Below are positions 1 through 6,286 of a stretch of 11,964 bases of DNA, piece after piece (the stretch's first letter is position 1; each line of letters starts with the position of its first letter). Source of the stretch: CAZJKO01 sp964546995 (lineage in GTDB: Bacteria; Bacillota_I; Bacilli_A; RF39; UBA660); the NCBI GenBank assembly GCA_964546995.1, contig CAZJKO010000032.1:1-11964 (forward strand), given 5' to 3'. A program made the translations under genes and the position numbers. Below the pieces are notes generated by a model. That model made no database searches and had not been told where the DNA came from. It worked only from the letters and a program-made list of their open reading frames with translations.

Positions 1-797
1 ACTTCGTTGTTCTTCTTCAACTGATACTTGATCTTATCATCACTCGTTCCTACACTTCTTGTACTAAATGTTGCCACATCATCTAAAAGAATTGCATATT
101 CACTTTCTGTATCGGTTGTATTCTTTAATGTAAATTGATAAGGTTCTACTTTACTTCCTTCTTCATCACTCATTGGTGTCATTTCTGTTAATCCTATCTC
201 ATTATTTCCAATTACTGTCATATTGAGATTTGTATCTTTTAACACTGTCTTCTTTACTTGACTTGCTTCGACTCTTAGTTTTCCTCTTAATACTTGTCCC
301 ATAATTTCACTTGTGGCATCTTGATCAATCCATAGTCTTAAGTCATAAGTATTTGTCTCTCCTCCTGCAATCGTTCCACGATCTAAGATTCTATTAGGGT
401 TTACTCCTAAATTAGATAACAAATCAGTTTTACCTGTCGCATTCTTTACTAGATTATACTTGATATTACTATCGGCCATTCTCGTTTCATTTTCTAACAA
501 GTCTTCATCATCCAAATAAATCGTATACTCTACAAATTCACTTCCATCATTTACTAACGTAAAGTGATAAGGTTCTGTTTGTTCTCCATCTTCATCTAAC
601 ATAGGTAATGCATTTTCTTCACTGATTCCAACACTATTTTCATCGTTTAGAATTAATGATAGGGTTCCTGCTTTTAAAACATTACTTTTAGTTCCATTTA
701 ATTGTAAAGTGAACCATGCGTAACTTGCTCCTATTACAATTAAGATGATTGCAATAATACTAATAACGATTGGAATAATTCTTTTCTTCTTTTCCAT
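1..797 (-). CDS. TasA-like exported protein with tandem domains, partial (3' end beyond the left edge)
   Basis: The reading frame is open from an ATG at 797 to the window edge, giving 265 residues; the C-terminus is missing. A GAGGTG Shine-Dalgarno lies 5 bases upstream of the ATG. The N-terminus has KKK, then a hydrophobic segment (about residues 7-23) ending in GASYAWFT, the pattern of SipW-dependent signal peptides of the TasA/CalY class. Residues 35-175 form a TasA-like beta-rich domain (KAGTLSLILNDENS, EPYHFTL, RLWID, RGKLRV). A second copy starts near residue 190 (LNMTVIGNNEIG, VEPYQFTLKN, SVGTSDDKIKYQL). The N-terminal part is a clear paralogue of the gene at 2406-3707, and the second domain matches the gene at the right edge, so leucine-rich repeats may follow outside the window. 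The role as a surface or matrix fibre-type protein is inferred from the family. No SipW peptidase or sortase gene is visible here. Confidence 0.85.
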   Translation of the reverse strand, partial: MEKKKRIIPIVISIIAIILIVIGASYAWFTLQLNGTKSNVLKAGTLSLILNDENSVGISEENALPMLDEDGEQTEPYHFTLVNDGSEFVEYTIYLDDEDLLENETRMADSNIKYNLVKNATGKTDLLSNLGVNPNRILDRGTIAGGETNTYDLRLWIDQDATSEIMGQVLRGKLRVEASQVKKTVLKDTNLNMTVIGNNEIGLTEMTPMSDEEGSKVEPYQFTLKNTTDTESEYAILLDDVATFSTRSVGTSDDKIKYQLKKNNE

Positions 798-821
798 TCT
801 TACACCTCTACTTTAATATTG

Positions 822-851
822 ATTATAGTATAATTTTTATTTAAGTGACTA
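822..851 (-). promoter_or_regulatory. Possible proximal promoter of the left-edge exported-protein gene
   Basis: On the minus strand a perfect TATAAT (827-822) follows a 4/6 match TAGTCA (851-846) with an 18-base spacer. Transcription would begin near 815 and give a short leader to the ATG at 797. The -35 is weak and the region is very AT-rich, so this is less certain than the distal promoter at 1020-1048. Confidence 0.4.
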
Positions 852-936
852 TTTTGTCGACTTTTTAGATAAAAAGACAACAAAAATACAAAATAACTCT
901 ATCCTGTATTTTGACACAACAAAGAAGTGACTTTAT

Positions 937-990
937 TTACTTGTCTAGTAAGGTCACCCCCCCCCGCATGGATTTTTTCACTAGTAACAT
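937..990 (-). CDS. Possible 17-residue leader peptide or small ORF
   Basis: An ATG at 990 opens a frame encoding MLLVKKSMRGGVTLLDK and a TAA at 937-939. The sequence AAAGAAGTGA (1005-996) lies 5 bases upstream and matches 8 of 10 bases of the ideal AAGGAGGTGA; it is also one arm of the 10-bp stem, so pairing would hide it. The nine-G tract encodes the RGGV part, so a change of one base in tract length would alter the frame: eight G give an immediate TGA, ten G read through to a later stop. The ORF is too short to be supported by coding statistics. Translation is inference. Confidence 0.25.
   Translation of the reverse strand: MLLVKKSMRGGVTLLDK
957..965. repeat. Homopolymer run of nine C (nine G on the transcribed strand)
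   Basis: Nine consecutive C on the plus strand, in AT-rich surroundings, about 160 bases upstream of the start of an exported protein and inside the predicted leader. Tracts of this kind are typical sites of slipped-strand length variation. No other G/C run of similar length was noticed in the window. Confidence 0.9.
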
Positions 991-1019
991 CCCAATCACT
1001 TCTTTCTATCGTTACTAAA

Positions 1020-1048
1020 ATTTTAGCATACATTTTGGTATATGACAA
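1020..1048 (-). promoter_or_regulatory. Canonical promoter with extended -10, distal to the left-edge gene
   Basis: On the minus strand TTGTCA (1048-1043), a 17-base spacer, and TAAAAT (1025-1020) preceded by TGC, giving an extended -10. Transcription would start near 1013, about 215 bases before the ATG at 797. The arrangement is better than chance for this AT-rich region. It could drive the left-edge gene through a long leader, or a separate small RNA. Confidence 0.6.
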
Positions 1049-1063
1049 CTCTTTTCCTATACA

Positions 1064-1099
1064 AAATAAAAAAGAGAAATATATTACTTTAATTCTCTT
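1064..1099 (-). terminator. Probable weak terminator of the AI-2E-family gene
   Basis: AAGAGAA (1099-1093) pairs with TTCTCTT (1078-1072) across a 14-base AT loop and is followed by a T-rich tail. The hairpin overlaps the last codons of the upstream gene. The stem is short and AT-rich, so it may be inefficient. Confidence 0.5.
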
Positions 1100-2258
1100 C
1101 TAAAACTTCTTCATTTCGTTTAATCATTCTTAAAAAGTCAATTTTAGAATTGGCAAACGAAACAAGAATCTTAAGACATGCAACAATAGGCGTTGCTAAA
1201 ATCATTCCAACGATACCAAAGAAATGTTCAAAAATCAAAAGGCTTACCATGATCGTAACCGGATGAAGTTTCATTGCTTTACCCATCACAATAGGCTGTA
1301 AAAAATTGCTTTCGATTAGTTGCACAACGACAATACTAACCAAACAGAAAATACCAGTAACAGGGCTTTGACTAAATCCAACAATCACAGCAGGTGCTCC
1401 ACCAATATACGGTCCTAAATAAGGAATAACATTCGTAACCGCACAGAAAAGTCCAAAAAGAAGTGGCGCCTTAAGTCCTGCCAAACTAAGTCCAATCGAC
1501 TGTGCAACAAAGACAATCAACATAATGAAAAGTGTTCCTTGAACAAATCCCCTCAGTGAACCATTTAATCGACTCGTCAACAACGAAACATCACTATGCC
1601 ATTTCTTAGGCAAAATAACGAGGAGATGCTTTTCCACATTATGAAAATCGAAAAGCATATAAAACCCTAACATAAAACCAAGTAGAAGCGTCATTCCCCC
1701 ACTGAGAATACTCTTCATAATATTGACGATCATATCAGGTAACTTCGTTGCAAGAGAAATTCCAAAATCTTCAATCGATTTAAATATCTGTGCCTGCGTA
1801 CTACTTAAATCAAATTCCGTCGCATTTCCTAATCGTTCGAACATATTACTAACAAAATCTTTAATCGCCGACAAAATATTGGGAATGCTACCAACAAAAT
1901 CATTAATTTGATCAGATAAAGTTGGTACCATTAACCGAATCAATAAATAGATAAAACCAATCAACACAAGATAGACAAGAATAGAACCAAAAACACGATT
2001 GATTCCCTTCTTCTTAAGCCATGTGACCAAAGGATCCAAAAGCCATGCAATGACAAGTCCAATAAAAAATGGCGAAAGGACCAACAGAATTGTTTTAAAA
2101 AACTCTAAAATTTTCCACGCTTTTAAAAGATACGTAACGAGTACCACAAGCGATAAAACCACCAAAATAAAACCAATCTTTAACACGTTTTTTAACGTAC
2201 TAATCACATCATTTAAACCTTGTATATCTAACTGATCTTTCTTTTTTCTCTGAAACAT
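1089..2258 (-). CDS. AI-2E / PerM family (UPF0118) membrane transporter
   Basis: A 389-residue polytopic membrane protein of the AI-2E transporter family (Pfam AI-2E_transport, formerly DUF20). Members have been linked to export of signalling molecules or to Na+(Li+)/H+ exchange; substrate cannot be read from sequence. It has about eight hydrophobic segments (near 27-47, 54-76, 90-111, 186-204, 237-258, 263-284, 301-316, 333-366) with a soluble stretch around 112-185, the normal layout. Family signatures include NVIPYLGPYIGG (276-287) and the ESNFLQP...MGKAMKLHP segment (316-333), followed by a GMILATP motif near 351. Length is usual for the family. The ATG at 2258 has a GAGGGGGA Shine-Dalgarno 7 bases upstream. 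The gene stands alone with its own promoter and a weak terminator. Confidence 0.93.
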   Translation of the reverse strand: MFQRKKKDQLDIQGLNDVISTLKNVLKIGFILVVLSLVVLVTYLLKAWKILEFFKTILLVLSPFFIGLVIAWLLDPLVTWLKKKGINRVFGSILVYLVLIGFIYLLIRLMVPTLSDQINDFVGSIPNILSAIKDFVSNMFERLGNATEFDLSSTQAQIFKSIEDFGISLATKLPDMIVNIMKSILSGGMTLLLGFMLGFYMLFDFHNVEKHLLVILPKKWHSDVSLLTSRLNGSLRGFVQGTLFIMLIVFVAQSIGLSLAGLKAPLLFGLFCAVTNVIPYLGPYIGGAPAVIVGFSQSPVTGIFCLVSIVVVQLIESNFLQPIVMGKAMKLHPVTIMVSLLIFEHFFGIVGMILATPIVACLKILVSFANSKIDFLRMIKRNEEVLEEN

Positions 2259-2281
2259 AATGATTCCCCCTCATCTACTAA

Positions 2282-2310
2282 ATTATACCAAATCATAAGT
2301 AAGAAGTAAA
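2282..2310 (-). promoter_or_regulatory. Promoter of the AI-2E-family gene
   Basis: On the minus strand TTTACT (2310-2305), a 17-base spacer, and a perfect TATAAT (2287-2282) preceded by TGG, giving an extended -10. Transcription would begin near 2275, just upstream of the Shine-Dalgarno of the ATG at 2258. It lies downstream of the terminator of the previous gene, so this is a separate transcription unit. Confidence 0.7.
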
Positions 2311-2336
2311 CGAAAAGCACGATACTTATACCAAAT
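2283..2336 (-). repeat. Two copies of an 11-base direct repeat in the AI-2E gene promoter region
   Basis: ATTTGGTATAA occurs exactly at 2293-2283 and again at 2336-2326, 43 bases apart, about four helical turns. The downstream copy contains the -10 of the promoter. The other may be a second -10-like site or part of an operator. It could also be coincidence in AT-rich DNA. Confidence 0.5.
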
Positions 2337-2376
2337 AATATTATACTAGAGGAAAGGAATTTATATACACCTTTCT

Positions 2377-2407
2377 AAAAAAAAGAAACTCTTTTACAAG
2401 AATTTCT
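2377..2407 (-). terminator. Strong intrinsic terminator of the middle exported-protein gene
   Basis: AGAAATTCTT (2407-2398) and AAGAGTTTCT (2393-2384) form a 10-bp stem with one T-G wobble and a GTAA loop, followed by an uninterrupted T tract to 2377. The stem begins within the stop codon of the gene. Confidence 0.85.
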
Positions 2408-3707
2408 ATTTATCGATAACTACAACAGCACGTGCACCAAATTTTAATAGTATGGTATTACTAGAATATAAACTACCATTAGTAAATATCGTAAATGCCT
2501 GCGTATCATAACTTTCATGAGAAGACATCGTCCAATAACCAGCATCACTTTCAACTTCTGTTCCACCAAAATCAGTCGAAGATAATAAATAATTATTCAT
2601 CCATGCTGGACAAGTTTGTAACGAATTATACTTGCATCCCAAACTACCTGCCTCTTGTACCGTAATCATACGAGCTTTACCAGTACGTTCTGGTAATTGA
2701 TAGGTATTGATACCACAGGAAACGATATTCGTTTCTTCATCTTCCACACAACCAGTAAACGCATTATCTTTAAAGGTCGTAACACCCACCGTATAGGTTT
2801 GATCTTTCACATTTGTCCAACCTTCAGTCGCACGTTCTAAAATAGGAAGAATAGTGATTGGTCCTTGGCGACTAGTCGCTACATCGCTACCGTCATCAGA
2901 CCATTTTGTGGCATGAACCGTATTCTCCCTTTGTTGCATCGTCAAAGTACCTTCCTCTTTATTATCACTTAAAACATAAAAATACTTAGATTCCGTATCA
3001 TTGACTTTGTATTTGATAATCGTTCCTGCTTGATAAGTGTCTGGTGTATTTTTTATTTCGACACAAGTTGCTTCTTCTCCTGTTACACAAGTATTAGCAT
3101 CGTACGTATAAATATTTTGAATGTTTGGATTGACTTCTTTTGTGTCAGTAGTCTGGGATTGTAATGCCAATACTCGAATCTTTCCTCTTACCACTTGACC
3201 CATCGCTTCATTACCAGTAGCAGAATCGATCCAAAGTCTCAAATCGTAAGTAATCGTTTGTCCTCCTGCGATTGTTCCACTATCGAGTATTCGATTGGGA
3301 TGACTTCCCGTTTTAGAAAGTAACGCCGTTGTCTTTACCCCATCTTTCATCAACTGATATTTCACGAACGAATCACTCATTCTCGTTTCATCTGCTTCTA
3401 AATCGATATCATCGAAATAGATCGTATAATCGCTCGCCATTTCCCCATGATTTTCTAACGTAAAGTGATAGGGATCCAAAGTTTCTCCTACTTCATCTAA
3501 AGTGGGCACTGCTTTTTCTTGACTTATTCCCATACTGTTTTCATCGTTTAATATGATAGATAGTGTTCCTGCTTTTAAGACATTTACTTTCGTTCCCTTT
3601 AATTGTAACGTAAACCATGCGTAAGTTCCTCCAAGCACAAAAACAAAAATGAAAAGGATAAAAGCCAAAGTGATAAACACCTTCTTATTACATCTTTCTC
3701 TCACCAT
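2406..3707 (-). CDS. TasA-like exported protein with C-terminal cysteine-pair domain
   Basis: A 433-residue protein. The ATG at 3707 is chosen because GGAG sits 6 bases upstream; the TTG at 3719 overlaps that Shine-Dalgarno. Residues 9-26 are hydrophobic and end in GGTYAWFT, the SipW-type signal pattern, preceded by RERCNKK. Residues 38-182 form one TasA-like domain (LKAGTLSIILNDENS, PYHFTL, YDLRLWID, RGKIRV). Residues 199-433 form a domain shared with the right-edge protein: C207-x7-C215, AGTIIKYKVN, TMQQRENTV, GW.NVK, C320/C331, ARMITVQEA, C358/C367 followed by PAWM, YWTMS and a final ARAVVVIDK. The ending recalls lectin-fold or DUF6273-like domains ('GVRPV'), but this is not certain. It lacks an LPXTG signal or C-terminal anchor. 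Probably a secreted surface or matrix protein; ligand unknown. Confidence 0.88.
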   Translation of the reverse strand: MVRERCNKKVFITLAFILFIFVFVLGGTYAWFTLQLKGTKVNVLKAGTLSIILNDENSMGISQEKAVPTLDEVGETLDPYHFTLENHGEMASDYTIYFDDIDLEADETRMSDSFVKYQLMKDGVKTTALLSKTGSHPNRILDSGTIAGGQTITYDLRLWIDSATGNEAMGQVVRGKIRVLALQSQTTDTKEVNPNIQNIYTYDANTCVTGEEATCVEIKNTPDTYQAGTIIKYKVNDTESKYFYVLSDNKEEGTLTMQQRENTVHATKWSDDGSDVATSRQGPITILPILERATEGWTNVKDQTYTVGVTTFKDNAFTGCVEDEETNIVSCGINTYQLPERTGKARMITVQEAGSLGCKYNSLQTCPAWMNNYLLSSTDFGGTEVESDAGYWTMSSHESYDTQAFTIFTNGSLYSSNTILLKFGARAVVVIDK

Positions 3708-3730
3708 TTTATTCTCCAATCTTTAATATA

Positions 3731-3759
3731 AAGATAACACAAATAAAGGATAAAGGCAA
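3731..3759 (-). promoter_or_regulatory. Promoter of the middle exported-protein gene
   Basis: On the minus strand TTGCCT (3759-3754), a 17-base spacer and TATCTT (3736-3731) with an upstream TGT that makes an extended -10. The predicted start near 3724 gives a very short leader before the ATG at 3707. It lies between the terminator at 3795-3816 and the gene, so the gene is probably monocistronic. No long structured leader is present here, unlike at the left-edge paralogue. Confidence 0.55.
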
Positions 3760-3794
3760 TGTATAGATAAATAATAAATACATTTTTTCAAACG

Positions 3795-3816
3795 AAAAAG
3801 AGCTACCGCTCTCTTT
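3795..3816 (-). terminator. Intrinsic terminator after the 53-residue protein gene
   Basis: AAAGAGAGC (3816-3808) pairs with GCTCTTTTT (3803-3795) in a 9-bp stem with one G-T wobble and loop GGTA. The T-rich right arm also serves as the tail. It starts at the base after the stop codon. Confidence 0.75.
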
Positions 3817-3978
3817 CTACATCATACCTTCGATATTTTTTTCGACTTTTTTAGTCATTTGGTTTACAGCATGTTTGACGTCTTCTGTAGCATGAGGATT
3901 CATTTTCTTATAAGCAGCCCATGCTCCGTATCCTGCCATACCTAAAGCAGCAATCGTAAGACCTGTCTTCATTTTCAT
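3817..3978 (-). CDS. Small single-pass membrane protein, 53 residues, function unknown
   Basis: The ATG at 3978 is preceded by GAGGTGA at a 5-base spacing, so the start is here; an in-frame ATG at 4023 has no Shine-Dalgarno and would add 15 unlikely residues. The protein has a short hydrophobic stretch (about residues 5-20, LTIAALGMAGYGAWAA), then a charged, probably helical tail with HATEDVKHAVNQMTKKVE. The layout is that of small membrane-anchored proteins. It recalls the tiny DUF3918/YrzQ-type proteins that, as I remember, are encoded near recD2 in Bacillus, but the similarity is only of length, composition and position. It follows recD2 with a 67-base gap and has its own strong terminator. 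I see no convincing promoter in the gap, so it may be transcribed with recD2. Confidence 0.7.
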   Translation of the reverse strand: MKMKTGLTIAALGMAGYGAWAAYKKMNPHATEDVKHAVNQMTKKVEKNIEGMM

Positions 3979-4007
3979 TCTTATCACCTCATTAGAAAAT
4001 ATGATCA

Positions 4008-4020
4008 GTACAACTTGTAC
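4008..4020. promoter_or_regulatory. 13-base perfect palindrome upstream of the small membrane protein gene
   Basis: GTACAA-C-TTGTAC is an exact inverted repeat 30 bases upstream of the ATG at 3978, in the gap after recD2. It could be a repressor operator, or a small hairpin at the end of the recD2 message (5-bp stem, 3-base loop). There is no good T tract close behind, so it is not a convincing terminator. Confidence 0.3.
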
Positions 4021-4045
4021 CATTTTTAGTATGGAATAAGAAAGT

Positions 4046-6244
4046 TTACTTTATACTGGAATTTAACATTTCCTTAATCGATGTTCTTCGAATATCCGAT
4101 TCATTGTTTTTAGAAGCCATGACAAGTGCTTCCATATCACCTAATAAAATCAATTTCTTTTTACTCCGTGTAACGCCAGTATAGACAAGTTTTCGATAAA
4201 GCATTTTACCGTAATCTTTAACCATAGGCATCAAGATAACATCGAATTCACTTCCCTGTGATTTATGAATCGAAATCGCAAAACCATGTTTAAATTTGGA
4301 AAAATTAGAGGCCGTATATTTTACCACATTTCCGTCAAAGTTAATATAGATAATCTTTTTATTCCCATTTTCGATTTTTTCAATAATGCCAATATCACCA
4401 TTGTATACATTCTCATCAGGCATATTCGTAAGTTGAATCACTTTATCTTGTTCTCGATAAATAACATCCGTCAAAACAATTTCTTTTTTACTACTACTTT
4501 TCGGATTAAACACCTCTTGCAAATGCTTATTTAAAAGATCGATACCATTAATCGTTTTATACATAGGCGCAAGAACTTGAAAATTTCTATAATCAAAATC
4601 GAAAAATTGTTGACTAATTTCTTCTAATTTATGAGATAAATCTTTAGAAGAAACAGGAATAAATTCCAAATCACTTCCTTCTTGAAATACCTCTTCACGA
4701 ACAATACCATCTTTTAAATCGTATGCCAAAGATAAAATATGGGAGTCTTCCCCTTGACGATAAAGCTGATTTAAAAAGACAACAGGAAGAACATTACTTT
4801 CGATTAAATCGCGAAGAACTTGCCCAGGCGATACGGATGGTAATTGATGATAATCTCCTACTAAGATAATTTTTGTTTTCGAAGAAAGACCTTTTAATAA
4901 ATGATCCAAAAGTATTGTATCGACCATACTCGCTTCATCGATAATGACAAATTCGGCATCACTCTTATGATACTCATTAATTGCAAAAGTATTCGTATCC
5001 TTGTTCCATTTTAAAAACCGATGAATCGTCTGAGCCGAAAGAAGGGTCGCTTCACTCATTCGTTTACTAGCTCGACCAGTAGGAGCAAGTAATACTAATT
5101 TGTCTTGTAACGATTCATAACTAAGATTATGTTTTAAGCGATAAAATTCAACAATAGCTTTAATGATCGTCGTTTTTCCTGTACCAGGTCCGCCAGTAAT
5201 AATCAAAAAATCGTGTAGATAAGCCTCTTTAATCGCCTGTTTTTGATCTTTGTTGTAAGTAATATCAAAGTATTCTTCCAACTCTTTTAAATCGTGATCC
5301 AGCGAATCCTCTTCGTGGATCTTACCCTTAGCAAGCATGTTAAACCGATTCGCAATATTCCTCTCCGCATCGTACATTGCTCGCAAATAATATTTATCTT
5401 CCAGTTTAACCAGTTTTAAATCGCGAAGAAGCAGATCGAATGCCATTTCGAATTCCTCTTCCGTAATAGGACAAGCAAGAACTTTCACTAAATAATGAAA
5501 AATCTCAGGACCATACAAATAGCAGTGTCCTGTCGCATTAGAAACTTCTTCAATCACATAGAGTATTCCTGCTTGAAGTCTTCTCGTATCGTTTTTTGGA
5601 ATCTCTTGTCGCAAAGCAATCGCATCGATTTTTTTAAACGTAATTTCGATAAAGTCTTCCATTAACTGATAGATATTTCGTTCGACAACTTCCATCGTTT
5701 TACTACCGTATTTCTTATAGATCATCATACTATCTTTCGTCGAAAAACCAATGTCAGTAAGATCGAGAATGACTTGATAACTCGCTTGATATTCGACGAG
5801 TTTATCATGAAGAATTTGAACGTTCTTTTCTGTTACCGTAGGAATCAAAAGAAGATTATCAGGATGTTCCAAAATGATGGTAAGCGTATCTTTTCCTAAG
5901 GTATCGACAATTTTCTCCGCTTTCTTCTTCCCGATTCCTTTAAAAAGCCCACTCGTCAAAAAGTCCAAAATGCTGTTTTTTTCTTCAGGCATAACTCGTT
6001 CATATGCGGTAACTTGAAACTGTTCTCCATAACGTTCATGACTGACGAGCTTTCCATAAAAAAGATAAGTATCTAACTCATTTAATTCGTGAAAATACCC
6101 CGTAAACGTCATCGTTCTTCCCACATAAATATCTAAATCGTCATCACCACTTGCTTCTTGCACCTTAAAAAGCCCAATTGTATATCCCGATTCATTCTGA
6201 TAAATACTTTTTTTATAGTGACCTTTAATATAAGAATCGCTCAT
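4046..6244 (-). CDS. recD2: RecD2-type SF1B DNA helicase (RecD/TraA family)
   Basis: A 732-residue helicase of the RecD2 (YrrC) class, the RecBC-independent 5'-3' DNA helicase of Bacillota linked to replication fork integrity and repair. It has an N-terminal OB-like region (about 1-85), a helix-hairpin-helix region (about 92-180), then the motor. Visible motifs: Walker A GGPGTGKTT (351-359), Ia LAPTGRA (386-392), Walker B VIIDEAS (433-439), III GDYHQLPSV (463-471), QLYRQ (494-498), V HKSQGSEFD (660-668) and VI YTGVTR (688-693). All are intact and the length is typical. Two adjacent ATGs (6247 and 6244) follow GGGAGG; 6244 gives the better 6-base spacing from GGAGG, while 6247 leaves only 3. 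It lies 40 bases after the previous gene, with a hairpin terminator between, so it depends on read-through or an internal promoter. Confidence 0.95.
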   Translation of the reverse strand: MSDSYIKGHYKKSIYQNESGYTIGLFKVQEASGDDDLDIYVGRTMTFTGYFHELNELDTYLFYGKLVSHERYGEQFQVTAYERVMPEEKNSILDFLTSGLFKGIGKKKAEKIVDTLGKDTLTIILEHPDNLLLIPTVTEKNVQILHDKLVEYQASYQVILDLTDIGFSTKDSMMIYKKYGSKTMEVVERNIYQLMEDFIEITFKKIDAIALRQEIPKNDTRRLQAGILYVIEEVSNATGHCYLYGPEIFHYLVKVLACPITEEEFEMAFDLLLRDLKLVKLEDKYYLRAMYDAERNIANRFNMLAKGKIHEEDSLDHDLKELEEYFDITYNKDQKQAIKEAYLHDFLIITGGPGTGKTTIIKAIVEFYRLKHNLSYESLQDKLVLLAPTGRASKRMSEATLLSAQTIHRFLKWNKDTNTFAINEYHKSDAEFVIIDEASMVDTILLDHLLKGLSSKTKIILVGDYHQLPSVSPGQVLRDLIESNVLPVVFLNQLYRQGEDSHILSLAYDLKDGIVREEVFQEGSDLEFIPVSSKDLSHKLEEISQQFFDFDYRNFQVLAPMYKTINGIDLLNKHLQEVFNPKSSSKKEIVLTDVIYREQDKVIQLTNMPDENVYNGDIGIIEKIENGNKKIIYINFDGNVVKYTASNFSKFKHGFAISIHKSQGSEFDVILMPMVKDYGKMLYRKLVYTGVTRSKKKLILLGDMEALVMASKNNESDIRRTSIKEMLNSSIK

Positions 6245-6262
6245 CATTAACCTCCCTGCAAG

Positions 6263-6286
6263 AAAAAAGAAACGATTTTGTTTCTT
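6263..6286 (-). terminator. Intrinsic terminator between the membrane protein gene and recD2
   Basis: AAGAAAC (6286-6280) pairs with GTTTCTT (6273-6267) across a 6-base loop, followed by a T run to 6263. The stem starts within the TAA stop of the upstream gene and the T tract ends about 10 bases before the recD2 Shine-Dalgarno. It probably lowers recD2 expression rather than isolating it. Confidence 0.65.

Larger units (their letters stand above)
861..1013 (-). ncRNA. Candidate structured leader or small RNA upstream of the left-edge gene
   Basis: This is the gene-free stretch between the AI-2E-type gene and the left-edge gene, read as RNA from the distal promoter. Visible pairings are a perfect 10-bp stem (1005-996 with 930-921), an 8-bp AT stem (912-905 with 890-883, loop 14) and a 6-bp stem (876-871 with 866-861, loop ATCT). 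Inside the first stem, GTGAC (957-953) can pair instead with GTCAC (931-927), closing over a hairpin TTACT/AGTAA (951-947 with 941-937). That pairing excludes the long stem, so two folds compete. It also holds a nine-G run (965-957) and a possible 17-codon ORF. It matches no riboswitch or RNA family that I recognise. It may be a cis-acting leader of the gene at 797 or an independent small RNA. Confidence 0.4.

Noticed and set aside
921..1005. Terminal inverted repeats of a miniature mobile element
   Set aside because: The 10-base inverted arms enclose only 65 bases and no flanking target-site duplication was seen. A canonical promoter reads straight into the element, which fits an RNA structure better.
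1089..2258. Link of the AI-2E-family gene to quorum sensing by autoinducer-2
   Set aside because: The family name is historical and many members have other or unknown substrates. No luxS or lsr-type gene is in the window.
4265..4534. Plus-strand open frames (also 1723-1911, 1999-2235, 7229-8179, 8235-8486, 8877-9062, 9557-9751, 10604-11117)
   Set aside because: They lie on the opposite strand of convincing genes, encode low-complexity Ile/Asn/His/Arg-rich sequence without family motifs, and lack Shine-Dalgarno sites that I could recognise. They are shadows of the minus-strand genes.
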